Positions 8,103 to 16,366 of a stretch of 22,298 nucleotides of DNA are shown here, one piece after another. Position 1 is the stretch's first letter; every line of letters starts with the position of its first letter. The DNA comes from Faecalibacterium sp. UBA1771 (lineage in GTDB: Bacteria; Bacillota; Clostridia; Oscillospirales; Ruminococcaceae). Position numbers and translations under genes: made by a program. The notes under the pieces were generated by a model that worked only from the letters and a program-made list of their open reading frames with translations, did not search any database and was not told where the DNA came from. The stretch lies in contig DCGT01000007.1 of NCBI GenBank assembly GCA_002315315.1, forward strand, positions 25,686 to 47,983, read 5' to 3'.

Positions 8103-9629
8103 TTATTTTCCGATGATTTTGAGGTTGGTGTCGAGGATGTGGCGGATAAGGCGGTCGGTTTCAAGCTCCATTCCGACTTCGTCGCCGAAAATCATAGCGT
8201 GCGGATCCTCGGGAGTGTAAGGTCTCCACTCGGGCATCGGTGTGCCGTCGGCATCGTTGCCGTTCGGGTTACCGGTCTTGGCAAAGTTTGTCCAACAGTT
8301 GCACATCTTGCGGGCAACGTCGAAATGATGTCCGTCAAATGGACGGTAGCATTTCATAAGCGTTTCAAACTCAAACCACAGGTCGCAGGAATGGAAAGCG
8401 CCGGAAGCGTCGCCCGGAATATACGGGTCAAACAGCGCGAACCATACCTTTCTTCCGTTCTTGGCAAACAGCTCGGCGGACAGGCGGTTGCCGGCGTGGA
8501 ACATTGAGAAAACGGACGCTTTGCGCAGGGCAGCGGCATCATCGGAGCCGACCATATACTTGATGTTTTTGTAATATTCATCGGCGTATTCACCGCAGTA
8601 GTCCTTGATTGCTTCGCCGAGCTCCTTTTCATCAGAAGGTCCGAACATAAATTCGTCGGCAGTAGCGGAGAACATAATGTCAACATCGTGAGCCTTGTTG
8701 TTGATGCAATCGTTGAACGGGAAGTCGGTAACGAATTTGCCGTCAACAACCGGTGCGCCGACGTTCTGGAAACCGAATTCATTATACTTTTTAAGCAGAT
8801 AGTTTGCATCGAGCGCGCGAGCCTCGGCAAGAGACTTGATTCCGAGGAATTCAAAGAATTTTACACCGATTGCTTCGGCATCAGACATCGAGCGACCGTT
8901 GGAGGTGATGTACATGACGTTCGGATATTTAAGAGCGTTTACACCTGCAGACTGGATAATGGCGCGTTTGAACAGACCCTTAGTTTGCGGAGAATAGCAC
9001 AGGAAATGAACGGCATCGCCGCCGCCCGACTGACCGAATATAGTGATATTCTCGGGGTCGCCGCCGAAGTTGGCAATGTTTCTGCGACACCATCTGATGG
9101 CCTCAGCCATATCGAGAAGCGCAAAGTTGGTGGGATGCTCGGGGTCCTCCGCTGTCAGCTCGGGGTGAGAGAGGAAGGCAAAAATGTTAAGACGGTAGCA
9201 GATAGAAACGAGAATTACGCCGCGGGATGCCATGCGCTCACCGTCGAATTCCATTTCATAGCCGTAGCCCTCCTGCATTCCGCCGCCGTGTATCCACAGC
9301 ATAACGGGCAGCTTTTCGTCGGCACTCTTGGCGGGAGTCCATATATTGAGATACAGACCGTCCTCGCTCATCGGGATTTCGGAGTCGACGTGCCATTCCT
9401 TGGAATAGAAGGCGTTGGGGTCGGCACCGGGTGTACGCTGGGTGGGAATGGGGGCAAAGTCGTAGCACTCGCGGACACCTTCCCAATTCTCAACCGGCTG
9501 AGGAGCCTTCCAGCGATTTTCACCGACAGGGGGAGCTGCATAAGGGATTCCCTTGTAAACGGTGATTCTTGCGTCGGTTCCGGCAAAGCCTTTTACGGCT
9601 CCGTTTTCGGTAACTGTTGAACGAAGCAT
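8103..9629 (-). CDS. Type-B carboxylesterase, array member H (last in transcription order)
   Basis: This 508-residue alpha/beta hydrolase of the carboxylesterase type-B family is predicted to hydrolyse carboxylic esters in the cytoplasm, since no signal peptide or membrane segment is present. Seen: the family oxyanion motif HGGG at 114-117; nucleophile Ser201 in FGQSGGG; acid Glu326 in ATADEF; and His413 in GAFHSCDLWFEF. With member F it forms the subgroup that keeps HGGG and has GQSGGG plus WCRRNIANFGG. Its C-terminal signature differs slightly from the others (KCYRPFDGHHFD, MCNCWTNFA). AAAAAGGAG precedes the ATG. The spacer before it (140 bases) is longer than most and contains a weak promoter candidate, so some independent expression is possible. 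The substrate is unknown. Confidence 0.9.
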   Translation of the reverse strand: MLRSTVTENGAVKGFAGTDARITVYKGIPYAAPPVGENRWKAPQPVENWEGVRECYDFAPIPTQRTPGADPNAFYSKEWHVDSEIPMSEDGLYLNIWTPAKSADEKLPVMLWIHGGGMQEGYGYEMEFDGERMASRGVILVSICYRLNIFAFLSHPELTAEDPEHPTNFALLDMAEAIRWCRRNIANFGGDPENITIFGQSGGGDAVHFLCYSPQTKGLFKRAIIQSAGVNALKYPNVMYITSNGRSMSDAEAIGVKFFEFLGIKSLAEARALDANYLLKKYNEFGFQNVGAPVVDGKFVTDFPFNDCINNKAHDVDIMFSATADEFMFGPSDEKELGEAIKDYCGEYADEYYKNIKYMVGSDDAAALRKASVFSMFHAGNRLSAELFAKNGRKVWFALFDPYIPGDASGAFHSCDLWFEFETLMKCYRPFDGHHFDVARKMCNCWTNFAKTGNPNGNDADGTPMPEWRPYTPEDPHAMIFGDEVGMELETDRLIRHILDTNLKIIGK

Positions 9630-9660
9630 AATATTCTCCTTTTTGTAATTTTAAATTTAA

Positions 9661-9689
9661 AATGTACTAATTGTATAAATGCTGTCGAA
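9661..9689 (-). promoter_or_regulatory. Weak candidate internal promoter before esterase H
   Basis: On the minus strand TTCGAC (9689-9684) and TACATT (9666-9661) are 17 bases apart, about 30 bases before the ATG at 9629. Both hexamers are imperfect and the region is AT-rich, so chance is a real alternative. Confidence 0.25.
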
Positions 9690-9728
9690 ACGAAGTGGTC
9701 GAATTTCGGCAATTGTCGACTGCTTCGT
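9690..9728 (-). other. Intergenic stem-loop between esterases G and H
   Basis: ACGAAGTGGTCGA (9690-9702) pairs with TCGACTGCTTCGT (9716-9728): 13 pairs including two G-U wobbles, with a 13-base loop. It lies 41 bases after the stop of G and 60 before the ATG of H. No U-run follows, so it is not a standard terminator. Confidence 0.65.
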
Positions 9729-9769
9729 AGTCAGGTCACTCACAGACTTAGCAGATACTGCAAAAGTTT

Positions 9770-11305
9770 TTATAGGTCGATTCCCAATTCCTTGAAGTTA
9801 ATGTCGTAAATGAATTTGGTCTTTTCGTCTATCGGGGTTTTGTCCATTTCAACGGTGTTGAAGAAATGGATTTCGTTGGGGCTTTCGACGGTGTACGGCG
9901 TCCATTCCGGCATCGGTGTGCCGTCGGCATCGTTGCCGTTGGGGTCGCCCGTTCTCGCAAAGTTTGTCCAATAGTTGCACATCATTCGCGAGAGGTCGTA
10001 GTGATAACCCTTGAACGGTCTCCAGCTCTTGCGAAGCGTTTCAAATTCAAACCACAGGTCGGACGAATGGAACGAGCCTGCGTTGTCTCCCGGAATGTCG
10101 GGGTTGAACAGGTAGACATAGCATTTTTTGCCGCGTTTGGCGAGAACCTCTGCAAGCAGATGCTCCGAAATACCGTGCATTGAAACGGTTGCGGCTTCCT
10201 TGAGTTTTTCTATGTCATTGCCCGCCATTTTACGGATAATTGACATATATTGGTCGGCATAAGGACCGAAATTATCACTGACCCATGCGGTGATGCATTC
10301 CTCGGTCGCTTCGCGGGGACCGTAAACGGATTCGCCTACCGTACCGCCTATCATTACGGGAACATCCTTAACGTGACCCTTGATGTTGGCATCCTTCGGT
10401 TCCTCTACGATGTATTTGCCGTCGATTACGGGGAACCAGAAATAGCCTGCTTCACAGTATTTCTGTTCGACGAATTCGGCAGGAAGCGCACGTGCTTCGG
10501 CAAGAGTTTTGACACCGAGGTATTTTTCAAAGAATTCAACACCCTGACGTTCTGCCTCCTCAAGAGGACGGTTGTTGAGGGCAATGAGCATTTTGGGATA
10601 GACCTCGTCGATACCGCCGGCGGACTGAATAATAATGCGCTGGAATGCACCGTCGGTCTTGGGAGAGGTGTAATGAATGAGCATAGCCGCCGCACCTGCG
10701 GACTGACCGAAAATAGTAATATTCTCGGGGTCGCCGCCGAAGCCGGCAATATTTCTCTTGACCCAGTCAAATGCGGCTTTTTGGTCTAAAAGCGCAAAGT
10801 TTGTCGGTGCTTCGGGATTTTCAGCTGTGATTTCGGGATGAGCGAGCAGTCCGAAAACATTCAGACGGTAGGAAACCGTGACGAGAATTACACCTCTCTT
10901 GGCGTGAGCTTCTCCGTCAAATTCCATTTCGTGTGCATAGCCCTCGCGGAAGCCGCCGCCGAAAACCCATATCATAACGGGGAGTTTCTCGTTGCCGGTT
11001 TTGGCAGGAGTCCAGATATTCACTACGAGAGAACCGTCCTCGCTCATGGGAATTTCGGGTTCGACGTGCCATTCCTTGGAATAGAAGGCGTCGGGGTCTT
11101 TGCCGGGTATGGGCTGAACGGTGATAGGTGCAAATTCAAAGCAATCTTTCACGCCTTCCCACGGCTTGACAGGTTGAGGGGCGCGCCAACGGTTAGCGCC
11201 GGAGGTGTCATCAGCGTAAGGAATACCTTTAAAGACGGTGACTCTTGCATCTCCGCCTCTCGCGCCGCGGACATATCCGCTCTCTGTTTTGACAACTCTT
11301 AACAT
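9770..11305 (-). CDS. Type-B carboxylesterase, array member G
   Basis: This 511-residue cytoplasmic esterase has nucleophile Ser202 in FGQSAGAAAM, acid Glu325 in GGTVGESVYG and His413 in GSFHSSDLWFEF. The oxyanion strand reads FGGG (115-118) instead of HGGG. It is the most divergent member: the start reads MLRVVKTESGYVRGARGGD, GEAHAKRG replaces the GERIASRG of most others, and GES replaces the usual DEF/NEF around the acidic residue. The near-invariant C-terminal block reads RPFKGYHYDLSRMMCNYW. AAGGAG lies 7 bases before the ATG. The divergence makes it a candidate for the oldest copy or the most distinct substrate. Confidence 0.9.
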   Translation of the reverse strand: MLRVVKTESGYVRGARGGDARVTVFKGIPYADDTSGANRWRAPQPVKPWEGVKDCFEFAPITVQPIPGKDPDAFYSKEWHVEPEIPMSEDGSLVVNIWTPAKTGNEKLPVMIWVFGGGFREGYAHEMEFDGEAHAKRGVILVTVSYRLNVFGLLAHPEITAENPEAPTNFALLDQKAAFDWVKRNIAGFGGDPENITIFGQSAGAAAMLIHYTSPKTDGAFQRIIIQSAGGIDEVYPKMLIALNNRPLEEAERQGVEFFEKYLGVKTLAEARALPAEFVEQKYCEAGYFWFPVIDGKYIVEEPKDANIKGHVKDVPVMIGGTVGESVYGPREATEECITAWVSDNFGPYADQYMSIIRKMAGNDIEKLKEAATVSMHGISEHLLAEVLAKRGKKCYVYLFNPDIPGDNAGSFHSSDLWFEFETLRKSWRPFKGYHYDLSRMMCNYWTNFARTGDPNGNDADGTPMPEWTPYTVESPNEIHFFNTVEMDKTPIDEKTKFIYDINFKELGIDL

Positions 11306-11402
11306 TTTGTTGCTCCTTGAAAGAGTATATTAACCGATAGATAATGCGTAGTCGTGTCACAAACGAGTCCCGATTACAGGATTTGTTCGATACACGCGGG
11401 CG

Positions 11403-11436
11403 GCAGTGTGCTATAGTACCTTAATAAGCACACTGC
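11403..11436 (-). other. Intergenic stem-loop between esterases F and G
   Basis: The perfect 10-bp stem GCAGTGTGCT / AGCACACTGC has a 14-base loop. It starts 25 bases after the stop of F and ends 97 bases before the ATG of G. The downstream flank in the minus direction is GC-rich (CGCCCGCG), so intrinsic termination is unlikely. Confidence 0.75.
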
Positions 11437-11461
11437 ACGCACCGATTATTGAGGTTGACGA

Positions 11462-12985
11462 TTAAAGCAGACCGACCTTTTTGAGGTTGACGTCGATGAG
11501 GAACTTCATACGCGGCTCGATTGCCTTTTCCATCGAAATTTCATCGGCGAAGCGAATTGCAAGGCGGTTATCGGCAGTGTACGGCTTCCACTCGGGCATC
11601 GGAGTACCGTCGGCATCGTTGCCGTTCGGGTTACCGGTGCGGGCAAAGTTGGCAAAATAGTTGCACATTTTGCGAGCGAGGTCGTAATGGTGACCGTCGA
11701 ACGGACGCCAGCATTTCATAATATTGTCGAACTCAAACCACAGGTCGCAGGAATGGAACGCACCTGCATCGTCGCCCGGGATATACGGGTCAAACTCGGA
11801 GAAGTAAACCTCTCTGCCGTTGCGGGCGAGAATCTCGGCGGTCAGACGGTTGGCAACATTGAAGGTGGAGTAGTCGGCAGCTTTGCGGATAGCTTCGGGA
11901 TCGTCGCTTCCGGCGGCGTCCTTGACCAGCTTCATATAGTCATCGGCGTATTCCTCACAGCGTTCGGCAATCCATTCGGCGGCGGGAGAGGTAACGCCTG
12001 CCATAAATTCATCACCGGTGGCGGTTACCATAATGTCGACGTCGTTTATGCGGTTGCCTACCATAGCGGTTTCGGGCAGCTCGGGTACAAACTTATTCTC
12101 GATAACCGGAACGAGGGTGTTGGGCATTCCGAACTCGTGATACTTCTTTTCAAGATAGGTGGCGTCGAGGGCGCGGGCTTCGGCAAGGGTCTTTATTCCG
12201 AGGAATTCAAAGAATTTTACGCCGAGCTGTTCTGCCTCTTCGAGTGTTCTGCCGTTTTTGAGGAACAGGTCAAATTTCGGGAATACCATCGCGTTTGTGC
12301 CGGCAGACTGAATGATTGCGCGTTTGAACTCGCCCTTCATGGACGGAGCACAGACCTGGAACTGAACGGCAGCGCCGCCGCCAGACTGACCGAAAATGGT
12401 GATGTTGTCGGGGTCACCGCCGAAGTTGGCGATATTTCTGCGGCACCACTTAATAGCGGCTGCCTGGTCAAGCAAAGCGAAATTGGTCGGAGCGTCGGGG
12501 TTCTCGGCGGTCAGCTCAGGGTGAGCGAGGAAGCCGAACAGGTTGAGACGATAGCCGATAGAAACGAGAATTACGCCGCGGGAAGCAAAGCGCTCACCGT
12601 CGAATTCCATCTCGTAGCCGTAACCCTCCTGCATTCCGCCGCCGTGAATCCACAGCATAACGGGCAGCTTCTCGTCGCCGGTTTTGGCGGGAGTCCATAT
12701 ATTGAGGTACAAACCATGTTCGTCCATGGCAACCTCGGGGTCAACGTGCCATTCCTTGGAATAGAAGGCGTTGGGGTCGGCACCGGGGGTTTTCTGTGTG
12801 CAGATTGCGCCGTATTCATAACATTCCTTTACTCCGTCCCAATTCTCAACGGGCTGAGGAGCTCTCCAACGGTTCTCACCGACGGGAGGTGCGGCGTAAG
12901 GGATTCCTTTAAAAACAGTAATGCGTGCATCGGTACCGGGGAAGCCCTTAACGGCACCGTTTTCGGTCTTGGTAACGCGAAGCAT
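11462..12985 (-). CDS. Type-B carboxylesterase, array member F
   Basis: This 507-residue cytoplasmic esterase is the closest relative of member H by motif content (HGGG at 114-117, Ser201 in FGQSGGGAAV, WCRRNIANFGG, TPGADPNAFYSKEW). The acid is Glu326 in ATGDEFMAG and His411 sits in GAFHSCDLWFEFD. The frame is open 26 codons further upstream, to 13063. I chose the ATG at 12983-12985 because CAGGAG lies just before it and because all paralogues begin with MLR at this point. It differs from the other members at NIMKCWRPFDGHHYD (most have TLMKCW) and NYFANFARTG (most have NYWTNFAKTG). Confidence 0.9.
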   Translation of the reverse strand: MLRVTKTENGAVKGFPGTDARITVFKGIPYAAPPVGENRWRAPQPVENWDGVKECYEYGAICTQKTPGADPNAFYSKEWHVDPEVAMDEHGLYLNIWTPAKTGDEKLPVMLWIHGGGMQEGYGYEMEFDGERFASRGVILVSIGYRLNLFGFLAHPELTAENPDAPTNFALLDQAAAIKWCRRNIANFGGDPDNITIFGQSGGGAAVQFQVCAPSMKGEFKRAIIQSAGTNAMVFPKFDLFLKNGRTLEEAEQLGVKFFEFLGIKTLAEARALDATYLEKKYHEFGMPNTLVPVIENKFVPELPETAMVGNRINDVDIMVTATGDEFMAGVTSPAAEWIAERCEEYADDYMKLVKDAAGSDDPEAIRKAADYSTFNVANRLTAEILARNGREVYFSEFDPYIPGDDAGAFHSCDLWFEFDNIMKCWRPFDGHHYDLARKMCNYFANFARTGNPNGNDADGTPMPEWKPYTADNRLAIRFADEISMEKAIEPRMKFLIDVNLKKVGLL

Positions 12986-13072
12986 ATTGTTCTCCTGTTT
13001 GTTATATTTTATCTGTTGTATACTGATTGTTGATATATTCCGTGCTGTATGAAATGTCGTCATTAAAATATC

Positions 13073-13119
13073 CGGAAAAGTACCTTATGCGGCAAGTAAC
13101 CGCATATTGGCACTTTCCG
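13073..13119 (-). other. Intergenic nested stem-loop between esterases E and F
   Basis: The outer stem CGGAAAAGT / ACTTTCCG (one bulged A) encloses the inner 7-bp stem TATGCGG / CCGCATA. It lies 27 bases after the stop of E. In the minus direction it is followed by GATATTTTAATG. This is the most terminator-like of the seven internal hairpins, although the run is short. Confidence 0.7.
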
Positions 13120-13146
13120 TACATTTATTTGAAATATCGGGTTTGA

Positions 13147-14649
13147 TTATTTCTTATAGCCGAGCTTGTCGAGATTGAGCTCAAGAACATACTGCTCAAT
13201 GGGGTCTCTGCCGGTTTCTTCCATAGCGATATCGTCAAAGAAGTTGATTCCCTTGGGGCTTTCGAGAGTGTACTTTTCCCACTTGGGCATCGGAGTGCCG
13301 TCGGAATCGTTGCCGTTGGGGTCGCCGGTCTTGGCAAAGTTTGTCCAGTAGTTGCACATTTTGCGGGCGAGGTCGTAATGATGACCATCGAACGGACGCC
13401 AGCATTTCATAAGTGTTTCAAACTCAAACCACAGGTCGGACGAATGGAACGAACCTGCATCGTCGCCGGGGATTTCGGGGTCAAAGGTGTAGTAATGGAT
13501 ATCATAGCCGTGAGCCGCCGCGACCTCGCACAGCAGGTGCGCACTGCCCCTGTTTTTGCTGATGGACAGCTTTTCGTCGACGGGGATATTGTTCTCGGCG
13601 TAGAGCTTAAGAACCTCGTCTGCCTTATCCATATAGATTTCCTTCATCCATTCGACAGGATCCTTGTCGGGACGAAGCGGGAATTCATCGCCGGTACTGC
13701 CGATCATAAACGGTACTCGGTTCATTGTATCGGTGAGCGCATATTCATCGACTGATTTTTCAAGGAATTTGCCGTCGATGACATAGTTGAACATAAGTCC
13801 CAGCTCGTTGAACTTATCCTCGATGAAGTGAGCGTCGAGCTTGCGAGCCTCCTCGATTGTCTTGACACCGAGTGCCTCAAAGAATTTGACGCCGTCCTGT
13901 TCGGCTTCTTCGAGAGAGCGACCGACAGGGAACATTGCCTTTGGATAGTATGCGGACAGACCTCCGACCGACTGAACAATGCCTCTGTTGAACAGCTTGG
14001 ATGACTGAGCGGAGCAAATATGAGCGAGAATGGACAGACCGCCTGCCGACTGACCGAAGATGGTCACGTTGTCGGGGTCGCCGCCGAAATTGGCGATGTT
14101 GCGCTGAACCCATTCAAGACCCGCCTTCTGATCGAGGAAACCGAAGTTGGTCGGAGCATCGGGGTTCTCGGCGGTCAGCTCGGGATGAGCGAGATAGCCG
14201 AACACGTTAAGGCGATAGGCAACGGAAACGAGAATAACGCCGCGTGAGGCGATGCGCTCACCGTCGAATTCCATTTCGTGTGCATATCCTTCGGATAAGC
14301 CGCCGCCGAATATCCAAACCATAACCGGCAGCTTTTCGTCGGCAGACTTGGCAGGAGTCCAGATGTTTACGCGCAGGCTGTCCTCACCCATCGGGACTTC
14401 GGGGTCAACGTGCCATTCCTTAGAATAGAAGGCGTCGGGATTCTGACCGGGGATTTTCTGCATTGTGATGGGTCCGAACTCGTAGCAGTCGCGAACGCCC
14501 TCCCAATTCTCGGCGGGCTGCGGAGCACGCCAGCGGTTGTCACCGCTTGTGTTGTCGGCAAAGGGGATGCCCTTGAAAACGGTTATGCGGGCATCGGTGC
14601 CGGGGAAGCCGCGGACTGCACCGTTTTCTGTCTTGGTAACTCTGAGCAT
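13147..14649 (-). CDS. Type-B carboxylesterase, array member E
   Basis: At 500 residues this is the shortest of the array. The oxyanion motif is FGGG (114-117), the nucleophile Ser201 in FGQSAGGLSIL, the acid Glu322 in GSTGDEF and the base His402 in GSFHSSDLWFEF. With member A it shares a one-residue deletion (PMGEDSLRVNIW against SEDGSLALNIW in C and D). The shortening lies in the variable middle, between Glu322 and His402, where the usual GDDPEAIRKAA-like helix is replaced by IPVDEKLSISKNRGSAH. Residues about 13-46 are encoded by a 102-base stretch identical to member C. AAGGAG precedes the ATG by 6 bases. The C-terminal block has NDSDGTPMPKW where the other members read NDADGTPMPEW. Confidence 0.9.
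   Translation of the reverse strand: MLRVTKTENGAVRGFPGTDARITVFKGIPFADNTSGDNRWRAPQPAENWEGVRDCYEFGPITMQKIPGQNPDAFYSKEWHVDPEVPMGEDSLRVNIWTPAKSADEKLPVMVWIFGGGLSEGYAHEMEFDGERIASRGVILVSVAYRLNVFGYLAHPELTAENPDAPTNFGFLDQKAGLEWVQRNIANFGGDPDNVTIFGQSAGGLSILAHICSAQSSKLFNRGIVQSVGGLSAYYPKAMFPVGRSLEEAEQDGVKFFEALGVKTIEEARKLDAHFIEDKFNELGLMFNYVIDGKFLEKSVDEYALTDTMNRVPFMIGSTGDEFPLRPDKDPVEWMKEIYMDKADEVLKLYAENNIPVDEKLSISKNRGSAHLLCEVAAAHGYDIHYYTFDPEIPGDDAGSFHSSDLWFEFETLMKCWRPFDGHHYDLARKMCNYWTNFAKTGDPNGNDSDGTPMPKWEKYTLESPKGINFFDDIAMEETGRDPIEQYVLELNLDKLGYKK
14512..14613 (-). repeat. 102-base tract identical to esterase C (copy in E)
   Basis: Comparing base by base, 14512-14613 equals 17804-17905 with no mismatch, and both flanks diverge immediately. 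It encodes the N-terminal segment from RGFPGTD through NTSGDNRWRAPQPA. Confidence 0.9.
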
Positions 14650-14693
14650 GGTAATCTCCTTGTAGCATTAATTTGGTTTTAATAATCAAGTTT

Positions 14694-14725
14694 ACCGCAG
14701 ACGGCATATTACTGTCGCCTGCGGT
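14694..14725 (-). other. Intergenic stem-loop between esterases D and E
   Basis: ACCGCAG pairs with CTGCGGT (7 bp) around an 18-base loop, 21 bases after the stop of D and 44 before the ATG of E. No U-run follows in the minus direction. Confidence 0.6.
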
Positions 14726-14746
14726 GATTTTTACTTGCGGAGAAAT

Positions 14747-16273
14747 TTATTTTGCGTTTTTCGCCTTGATGATATCGCAGTTGTGCTTGTTGAGGAAGTC
14801 ATTGGGGGCGGTGGCGGGAGAAGCCATCTGAATGGTGTCGAAGAACTCGATGTTGGCACGAGCATCGTTGTAGGTTTTCCATTCGGGCATCGGAGTTCCG
14901 TCGGCGTCGTTGCCGTTCGGGTTGCTGTACTTTGCGAAGTTTGTCCAATAGTTGCACATCTTGCGAGACAGGTCGTAATGATGACCGTCAAACGGTCTCC
15001 AGCACTTCATAAGCGTTTCGAACTGGAACCACAGGTCAGAGGAATGGAACGAGCCGGCATCGTCGCCCGGAATTTCGGGGTCAAAGTTGTACAGCCAGAT
15101 ATTTCTGCCCATTTCCTTGTAGAATTCACCGACCATACGGGCGGCTACGTCGTTGATATTGACGGCGGAAGCCTTGTAAAGCGGAGCGTTCTCCTGCTTG
15201 CAGGCGGCAATATAGTCGTCGGCGATAGCTCCGAAGCTCTCCTTGATCCATTCCTCGGCGGAAGCATCGGTATCTTCCTTGGAATGCATAATGAATTCGT
15301 CGCCGGTCCAGCCGAGCATAAGCGGCATATCGTTGATTTCGCCGCGGGCTATATAATCCTCGATTTCCTTGGTGAGGAACTTGTTGTCGGTGACGGAACC
15401 GAAGCGATAACCGCCCTCGAGGCACTTCTCTTCAACAAAAGCGGCGGGCAGAGCACGAGCCTCGGCAAGTGTCTTGACACCGAGATATTTCTCAAAGAAT
15501 TCGACACCCTCTGCCTCGGCAGCGGCGAGAGACGGATTGTGACCGAAGAAGGTTTTGGGGACGTCCATAATGATGGAGCCGCCGGCAGAGGATTCTACGA
15601 TAGCCTTTTGGAACAGACCCTTGTTGGTCTCGGAGCACATCTGAGAGAATACGCTGACGCCGCCGGAGGACTGACCGAAAACTGTGATGTTGTCGGGGTC
15701 ACCGCCGAAGTTGGCGATGTTGCGCTTAACCCATTTAATACCTGCCTGTTGGTCGAGGAAGCCGAAGTTGCACGGATGCTCGGGGTCTTCTGCGGTCAGC
15801 TCGGGATGAGCGAGGAATCCGAAAACATTAAGACGATAGGCAACGGTTACGAGGATAACGCCACGGGAGGCGATGCGTTCACCGTCGAATTCCATTTCGT
15901 AGGCATAGCCTTCCTGCAGACCGCCGCCGAAAATCCAAACCATTACAGGGAGCTTTTCGTCACCGGTCTTGGCGGGAGTCCAGATGTTGAGGGCAAGAGA
16001 GCCGTCTTCGCTCATCGGGACCTCGGAATCTACGTGCCATTCCTTAGAATAGAAGGCGTTGGGGTCTTTACCGGGGGTTTTCTGCCAAGTAATAGGGGCA
16101 AATTCGTAGCATTCACGAACGCCTTCCCAATTCTTGACAGGCTGCGGAGCCTTCCAGCGGTTGGCGCCGGAGGCGTTGTCGGCAAAAGGAATGCCCTTGA
16201 AAACCGTGATTCTTGCGTCGGTTCCGGGGAAGCCCTTTACTGCGCCGTTTTCGGTCTTGGTAACTCTAAGCAT
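14747..16273 (-). CDS. Type-B carboxylesterase, array member D
   Basis: This 508-residue cytoplasmic esterase has FGGG (115-118), Ser202 in an unusual elbow FGQSSGGVSVF (Ser instead of Ala or Gly after the nucleophile), Glu326 in GWTGDEF and His410 in GSFHSSDLWFQFETL. The Gln in LWFQF is unique in the array, as is CNFGFLD in place of TNFGFLD. The variable middle carries a distinct stretch, SSAGGSIIMDVPKTFFGHNP, before the usual EGVEFFEKYLGVKTLAEAR. AAAGGAG precedes the ATG. The gene contains no in-frame TTA, CTA or TCA codon, so the antisense frame is open throughout. I treat that as codon bias, not as a second gene. Confidence 0.9.
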   Translation of the reverse strand: MLRVTKTENGAVKGFPGTDARITVFKGIPFADNASGANRWKAPQPVKNWEGVRECYEFAPITWQKTPGKDPNAFYSKEWHVDSEVPMSEDGSLALNIWTPAKTGDEKLPVMVWIFGGGLQEGYAYEMEFDGERIASRGVILVTVAYRLNVFGFLAHPELTAEDPEHPCNFGFLDQQAGIKWVKRNIANFGGDPDNITVFGQSSGGVSVFSQMCSETNKGLFQKAIVESSAGGSIIMDVPKTFFGHNPSLAAAEAEGVEFFEKYLGVKTLAEARALPAAFVEEKCLEGGYRFGSVTDNKFLTKEIEDYIARGEINDMPLMLGWTGDEFIMHSKEDTDASAEEWIKESFGAIADDYIAACKQENAPLYKASAVNINDVAARMVGEFYKEMGRNIWLYNFDPEIPGDDAGSFHSSDLWFQFETLMKCWRPFDGHHYDLSRKMCNYWTNFAKYSNPNGNDADGTPMPEWKTYNDARANIEFFDTIQMASPATAPNDFLNKHNCDIIKAKNAK

Positions 16274-16316
16274 AGTAATTCTCCTTTTATATAATATGAA
16301 ATTTTACTATATACAC

Positions 16317-16350
16317 CTCACGTCCCGAACCTTTCGGAGGGGGACGTGAG
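16317..16350 (-). other. Intergenic stem-loop between esterases C and D
   Basis: The perfect 10-bp stem CTCACGTCCC / GGGACGTGAG may be extended inside by CGAA/TTCG. It lies 16 bases after the stop of C and 43 before the ATG of D. The minus-direction flank is GTGTATATAG, without a U-run. Confidence 0.78.
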
Positions 16351-16366
16351 AAGCGCTGCAAATGAA

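Noticed and set aside
12986..13063. 26-codon upstream extension of esterase F
   Set aside because: The paralogues all start at MLR, the CAGGAG site directly precedes that ATG, and the extension overlaps AT-rich spacer sequence with no similarity to the other copies.
14735..16294. 519-codon plus-strand ORF covering esterase D, and similar long ORFs opposite the other esterases (for example 8688-9620, 11687-13033, 19954-21225)
   Set aside because: They lie exactly in antisense codon register to the esterases, have no ribosome sites, and their similarity to each other only mirrors the conserved esterase sequence. Absence of TTA, CTA and TCA codons on the real strand explains them.
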